DNA of 64,000 bases, from assembly GCA_015143295.1 (NCBI GenBank), contig CM026556.1, positions 22,196,547 to 22,260,546 of the forward strand, read 5' to 3'. Numbering within the stretch: position 1 is the stretch's first letter; each line of letters starts with the position of its first letter. Shown piece by piece: positions 59,518 through 64,000 of this stretch. Made by a program: the position numbers and the translations under genes. This DNA is from Tetracentron sinense. Lineage: Eukaryota; Streptophyta; Magnoliopsida; Trochodendrales; Trochodendraceae. A model generated the notes under the pieces. It saw only the letters and a list, made by a program, of their open reading frames with translations, made no database searches and was not told the origin of the DNA.

Positions 59518-60648
59518 ATAGGGGCCTGTGGGCATGCGATTGATCGGAGAGTACATGCGATCGATCGGAGGGTACCTACGATCGATCGTAGGGTGTAGTT
59601 TTTGTACAATAATTTCTTCAAATCAGAACTTAGAAATCATACATTTTTAGGATCTCTTTTGAGTAAAATAATACTTTTCCTTATTTTTTTTAAATTGATA
59701 CTCATGTTTTAATTCTACTTCATTTATACAGTTGTCATTTCATAATTGGTATATTCTTCATAATGATTAACTGTTGTGCATGCTTGAGTGAACTACTTAA
59801 ATTACTTAGACCTTACGACCAACTTAGTTAGATCCATCTTGTTATAGTAATATAGGACGTTATAGAGCTATAATGATGATAATATAGCTATTTACCTTGG
59901 TTAATAACTTGAGTTAGATCGGCCTTGTTAAGTGTGATATGGGATGCCATAGCGGGGAAGATATAACACATTTATTATTGTTTACACCATTATAATTATT
60001 ATATTAATGGGTGACTTAACCCTAGGTGAATGGCGTACGATTCCATCATTGGCCTTAAGGTATTGCCAAGGGCCGCCAACAGAGAAATAGGTGTAGGATC
60101 CCATTGTTGGCCTTGAGGCATTTTTAGAGGCTGCCAACAGAGGTACAGGTGAGTGATCTAGAATCGTGCCATGAGGCATTGCCAAGGGTTGCCGAATGTG
60201 GACCAAGTAATTCAAAATGAAGAAAATGAATTGACTTACGTTGTCATTAATTGCATATTGAGTAAAATGTAATAATGACTTCTGGTTGCATGTGTTGTGT
60301 GTTTTCATCTTGCTGGGCTTCGTGCTCACCCTTGCTATGCTGACTTTTTTCAGGAGACACTTGAAGGTCATCAAGAGCTCTTGAGGAGATGAGTGTTTAG
60401 AAGAATATCTTTATTTTTTGTCACTTCTGAGGGTGAGTGATTGTGTAGAGGAATTTTATGACAAGAAATAGTCGCACTTTATATTTTGTTTAAACACAAT
60501 AGTATGCTCGTTTTTTCTATACATCTGGAATGATTTTATACGTCTATGAAATGCATTCACTATTGGTGTTTGTCTCAAGTTCACATTTCGGAAACTTATA
60601 CGAATATAAGATGTATTGTGTATAAGAGTTTTGGGGCGTAACAACTTA

Positions 60649-61295
60649 CCTCTAAAAAATAAACTAATTGAAATGAGACTCAAGCCTATTAAACGGTTGG
60701 ACTAGGTGGCAATCCAACGTAATGAGATTCTTAGAATGTAATTTATCTAAGAAACTATATGTACTCTATCAATAAAAAAAAGTAATTTATCTAAGTTTGA
60801 GATGCCTCCCTCTTTAATGATGATGTCATTAGTGTGAATTCCTGGAAGCTGCCAATGTGTAGATTATTTTGTAAAGAGGTTGAGAATTTAAATGATGTCT
60901 CTTAATGATTAACTATAGACCGATATTGGGTTGGAGTGTAGCATAAGAACTCTTGATAGACTCGACTTTCTAAGTGTTGGAGGGTCGTCACCTCCTATGA
61001 GATTAAGAGCTCTCAGTAAAATCAAAATTAAAGCACACACATAAAAGTGCTAAGCTGAAGTGTGCAATAACCTCTAAAATGAATATGTGCACTAAGTTTG
61101 ACTAATTAATATGGGTTCTACAATTCAAGGTACAGTCCATTGGTTTTTCACCAACCTTGCTTTGGTTACACCAATGGTAAGTTTAAGTCGAAAGACACTT
61201 GTGTATATACCTATACCTGCATATATACAAAGGATATTTTATGGATGCTTGATTTTATTTTCGGACATTACTAAATTTAAATCAAGTGGAGGGAT
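60649..61295 (+). pseudogene. Copia X, RT remnant and 3' internal sequence
   Basis: After solo LTR C the copia frame resumes briefly (about NNT.IFIELTSKK...NEMRL, the NxTWxxxxLP region of RT) and is then lost. Most of RT and RNase H is deleted. The rest is non-coding and ends in the purine tract aagtggagggat before the 3' LTR. Confidence 0.5.
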
Positions 61296-61940
61296 TGTTG
61301 TTGTGATTTAAATTCTTAAAAAAAATGGGCTATCTAGGAGCCAGGTTTTCAATTTTAATCGAAGACTAAACCCCCATGTTTTTCGTCGTTGAGAACTTAT
61401 TCTAATTCCAACAACTCGGACTCAGAACGTGGGGATCACCGGAATACTTTGTATTAACAAATACTTGGTATATCAATATCGATTCGATCCGAAATCCTTT
61501 ATTGAATTGCTCATTCAATGTCAGCCCTAATTCCGGGCTTGACCAACATATTCAATGGATTCCACCATCAACCGGGAGCAAGCGAAGACATGCAGCTTCC
61601 ATTTTCCGGGTACACAGTGCAGTGCTGATAGGGTGGGTGTTTGACCTTTAGTTGGGAGAAAACACCTATATAGCCTAGGGATACTCCCAAAGTGTACTCC
61701 TAAATATACTCCCAAATCTTAACCATTTATCTCAATTATTAAATGATTAGGGCTAGAGCTGATGTGACATTAGAAAAGACAAAATAAACCAACTCAAATC
61801 CTAACCCTTAATGGTTGGTTATAAACTATTAGGATTAGGGAGTATATTTGGGAGTACCCATAGACCGACTCATAGTAGAAAATCTTTCTTTTATCTCTCT
61901 TTTATCTTTAGTCCGCTCAAGGAAAGTCACTTGAGTGGGT
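61296..61940 (+). repeat. Copia X 3' LTR remnant, with a ~235-bp foreign insert
   Basis: It matches 19240-19460 except for an extra block at about 61391-61625, placed between cccccatgtttttcgtcgttg and gggtgggtg. The block is more GC-rich than its surroundings and has no transposon ends. Downstream the similarity fades after cacttgagtggg (about 61939). Confidence 0.6.
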
Positions 61941-63778
61941 ATGGGCTTGGGCTAGGGTTCGGGTGTGAGCAGAGGACTTTGGGTGCGTTATGAGGAGTAC
62001 CTGGCACATGCACATCATTGCGGGGTCACATTAGGGTTTGCCCTTTTTAACATAATTTAGACCATTCATTGTGTTGATGCCATTGATCATATTGGTTGAT
62101 CTTGATCAAGATCTTCTAGAATTGATCAGAACTGTCTGATCATAACTTTAGCTCATGTTCAATATTCTGAGTTGTCTGATATGGGTGGATGCAACAAAGG
62201 TGGGGCACCTAAGGTGCAAATGGTGGTGCTGGCCCATGAGTACCCATCACGAGTCTTGCGCATACCTAAGGGGCAATTTGCCATCCATGGCCTACCAAGG
62301 GCAAGGGCCTTATGCGAGGTGGATGAGACCATGCACATTCAAGCAAACCTCCACTCCTTAAAGGGGGTCCTAACCATGGGCAGAGCCACATGTCCGGGGG
62401 CTAAACCCCACCTCAATTAAAAGGAAAAAAAAAAAACTAGTGTTAAAATGGGTGTAGCATGGGAGAAGGACGGAGCCGGAGGATTCTAACCCCACCCCCT
62501 AAACTTTCGAGAAAAAATAGTCTTTACAAACGGACACAAACAAATGCTTTGGCCCATGAACTCCCCCTCAAAAAATATTTCAAGTGAGAAAAAAATTAGG
62601 AAGTACTCTTTGAACTAGAGACCTCCATTACAATCCAAGGAAGAACAAGAGGAAGCCTCAAAACCCGACTCCAATTTGGAGCCCAAGGAAGGAGAATCAG
62701 ATCTGAGCAAGGTCCAAAACTCGAATCCCAAAAGGAACCAGATCCAAATTGTCTAGGGTCGATCCAAACCCATGGATGCACAGGAGCGGACTATCCTATG
62801 GACTCAATCAGTAACCTTCTAATCTCAAATGGATGCTATAGAGTCCATTTGATTCATTGATGGTAGGACCTTTGTGCACCCAAGCATGGGTGATCACGTG
62901 GAATAACCTATTATGGACAAGTCAACCAAATTTTATAAACTTTACTAATTAATTTGACTTATTCCTTGAAGCATATGAGATTATGGGATAAATGGATAAT
63001 TATCAAATCCTAATAAATTGGTTAATATATAATATATTTTCTTGAAACCTAAAAGGAGGTTATGTACTCTATCTTCTACCAAGTAGTGTAAACTGGTAGC
63101 GAAGATAGACCAGAGAGAATTTTAGTTAAGGGTAGTGCTGCCCATATTACTTGCATATGGGAGGCTTCATTCGCCTCTCCGATTCTTATTCTTGTTATCT
63201 ATGTTTCTAAATGGCCATATGTGCAGGGATTTAGCCCAAATAACCAACAACACGCACAAAAGAAAAATAAAATTACTATTCAATTTGCACATAAAATGCC
63301 ATAATCATCCTGATTAAACTCAAGTGATTTGCTGGTTTAAGTCGGTTTAAATTACAAGAATCGGCGAATTGGGTGTCTTTCTAACTTTGTGAGGGTGATC
63401 TTTCACAAACGAGAGGATGAGATGGTATAGGTCTTCCTCTAATATAGTTAGAGCTTTAGATATTTCACAGAACTTTAGTTGTATAACCACAAAATTCTAC
63501 TGCCACAATCATAAACAAAAGCACATTTATATTTACATCAAGGGAAGATAAGATTGAAAAGATATACAAAAGCGAATTGTGTACATGCGAACTACGTTAA
63601 GAGAAAAAGAGAAAAGAAATTTCTTTTGGTTTGTTTATAAATTCTTTCCTTAGGTAGCCTTTAACTTGGCCAAGTGAAAAGTTCTCTGCATAATGAAGAA
63701 AACAGAATAAAAATCATATAGATACATAAACTTTGTTCTGTGATCAAATGACTGATATCATGAAGTATGTTGGCTCAC
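61941..63778. other. No gene recognised; one purine/pyrimidine-rich TE-like patch
   Basis: Short open frames at 62155-62420 have no family signature. 62370-62580 carries gggcagagccacatgtccgg and acggagccggaggattctaa with C-rich partners, reminiscent of the ends of small DNA transposons, but I cannot define termini. The rest is AT-rich and could be intron or flank of the gene at the right edge. Confidence 0.3.
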
Positions 63779-63922
63779 CAGAGTAGAGTGGATCTCATCT
63801 TGAAGAGGCATAAGTAATGAAATCAAGCACTGCATTTCTTCTTTCAGTGTGTCGTAGTCTTCATCTTCGGCCATAAGTAAGCAAATGAAGGTTTTGCTCT
63901 CAGGGACCAACTTGAGAGCTAC
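63779..63922 (-). CDS. Internal exon of an unidentified host gene
   Basis: On the minus strand an acceptor (tatacttgcag) precedes 144 bp open in one frame, then a donor (gtgagc). The frame is in phase 0 at both ends and reads VALKLVPESKTFICLLMAED, then DTLKEEMQCLISLLMPLQDE and IHSTL. No transposon protein has such a segment as far as I know. An alpha-helical, repeat-type scaffold protein is possible; I do not recognise the family. More exons would lie beyond the right edge (gtaaggtg at the very end could be a donor) and perhaps leftwards. Confidence 0.5.
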
Positions 63923-64000
63923 CTGCAAGTATATATATTTGCTAGATTATGGATAATCTGAAGAAACTGAGGTAGTAAAGGTGCTTCAGCAACACCTTAC

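Larger units (their letters stand above)
26216..60643 (+). mobile_element. Solo LTR C (gypsy type), split by E and B
   Basis: It begins TGTAGCGATTTTGAATTCC at 26216 and ends TTTTGGGGCGTAACA at 60643, with an exact 5-bp duplication actta (26211-26215, 60644-60648). Its own sequence is 26216-27066, 56962-57034 and 59518-60643, about 2.0 kb. A TATA-like TATAAAAA lies at 26411. Its gatcgatcg motifs lie at 26978-27040 and 59533-59592, so unlike other LTRs here the cluster is downstream of the TATA box. Confidence 0.85.
19240..61940 (+). mobile_element. Ty1/copia element X, decayed host of the main insertion nest
   Basis: LTR-like ends share TGTTGTT(a/g)TGATTTAAATT at 19240 and 61296. The second is preceded by an aagtggagggat purine tract, as expected of a 3' LTR. 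Plus-strand copia integrase (19556-20200) and the opening of RT (26084-26215, resuming at 60649) survive. Gag, protease and most of RT are gone. The element is interrupted by LINE-1 (20209-26083) and solo LTR C (26216-60643). The right end is not sharp: similarity to the 5' LTR fades at about 61940 and I found no matching duplication. Confidence 0.75.

Noticed and set aside
62155..62420. Overlapping 68-aa and 82-aa open frames that looked protein-like
   Set aside because: No family motif, no splice or start context, and they overlap in different frames; too weak to call a gene.

Overview
This window is plant nuclear DNA made almost entirely of transposable elements (TEs). The element types are typical of angiosperms: a Ty3/gypsy chromovirus with an initiator-methionine tRNA primer site, a very long Tat/Ogre-type gypsy element with two RNase H domains, Ty1/copia LTRs, L1-type LINEs and a CACTA transposon. 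The species cannot be named. No complete host gene is present. The only likely host coding sequence is one 144-bp exon on the minus strand at the right edge (63779-63922).

Layout. (1) 1-5492: the 5' part of a minus-strand CACTA element. The transposase begins at 209 and runs off the left edge; the CACTA terminus with hairpin-rich subterminal repeats is at 5492. Between them lie several degenerate repeats and a SINE-like sequence. (2) 5544-19230: a solo copia LTR split by a full-length minus-strand chromovirus (5652-17907, TSD gataa). The gag gene of that chromovirus is itself split by a related solo LTR (11969-14398, TSD aaaag). (3) 19240 to about 61940: a decayed copia element that served as target for a five-level nest of insertions. 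(4) About 61940-64000: mostly unassigned sequence plus the exon.

The nest, outermost to innermost: copia element X (19240 to about 61940) holds LINE-1 (20209-26083, TSD tgtcta) and gypsy solo LTR C (26216-60643, TSD actta). LINE-1 holds solo LTR D (23424-25839) and later underwent a 2.55-kb tandem duplication. Solo LTR C holds copia solo LTR E (27067-56961, TSD cctttta) and solo LTR B (57035-59517). E holds LINE-2 (27116-53883, minus strand) and truncated LTR A (54240-56278). LINE-2 ORF2 is cut by an unclassified LTR-like insert F (about 27460-29545), a 17.3-kb Tat-type gypsy element G (30230-47559), solo LTR H (47946-49738) and copia solo LTR I (50349-52083, TSD aaaga). Most boundaries were placed from TG...CA termini, target-site duplications (TSDs) and rejoining of interrupted coding frames.

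Functionally everything here is dead or dying. The polyproteins carry many stops, often at Trp, Gln or Arg positions and produced by G:C to A:T changes, as expected of old methylated repeats. The most unusual signals are regulatory or structural rather than new proteins: clusters of TCGA-centred palindromic motifs close to the TATA box in many unrelated LTR families, a candidate 134-bp intron at the gag/protease junction of the chromovirus, repeated hairpins in the LTRs of G, and the depth of the nest.
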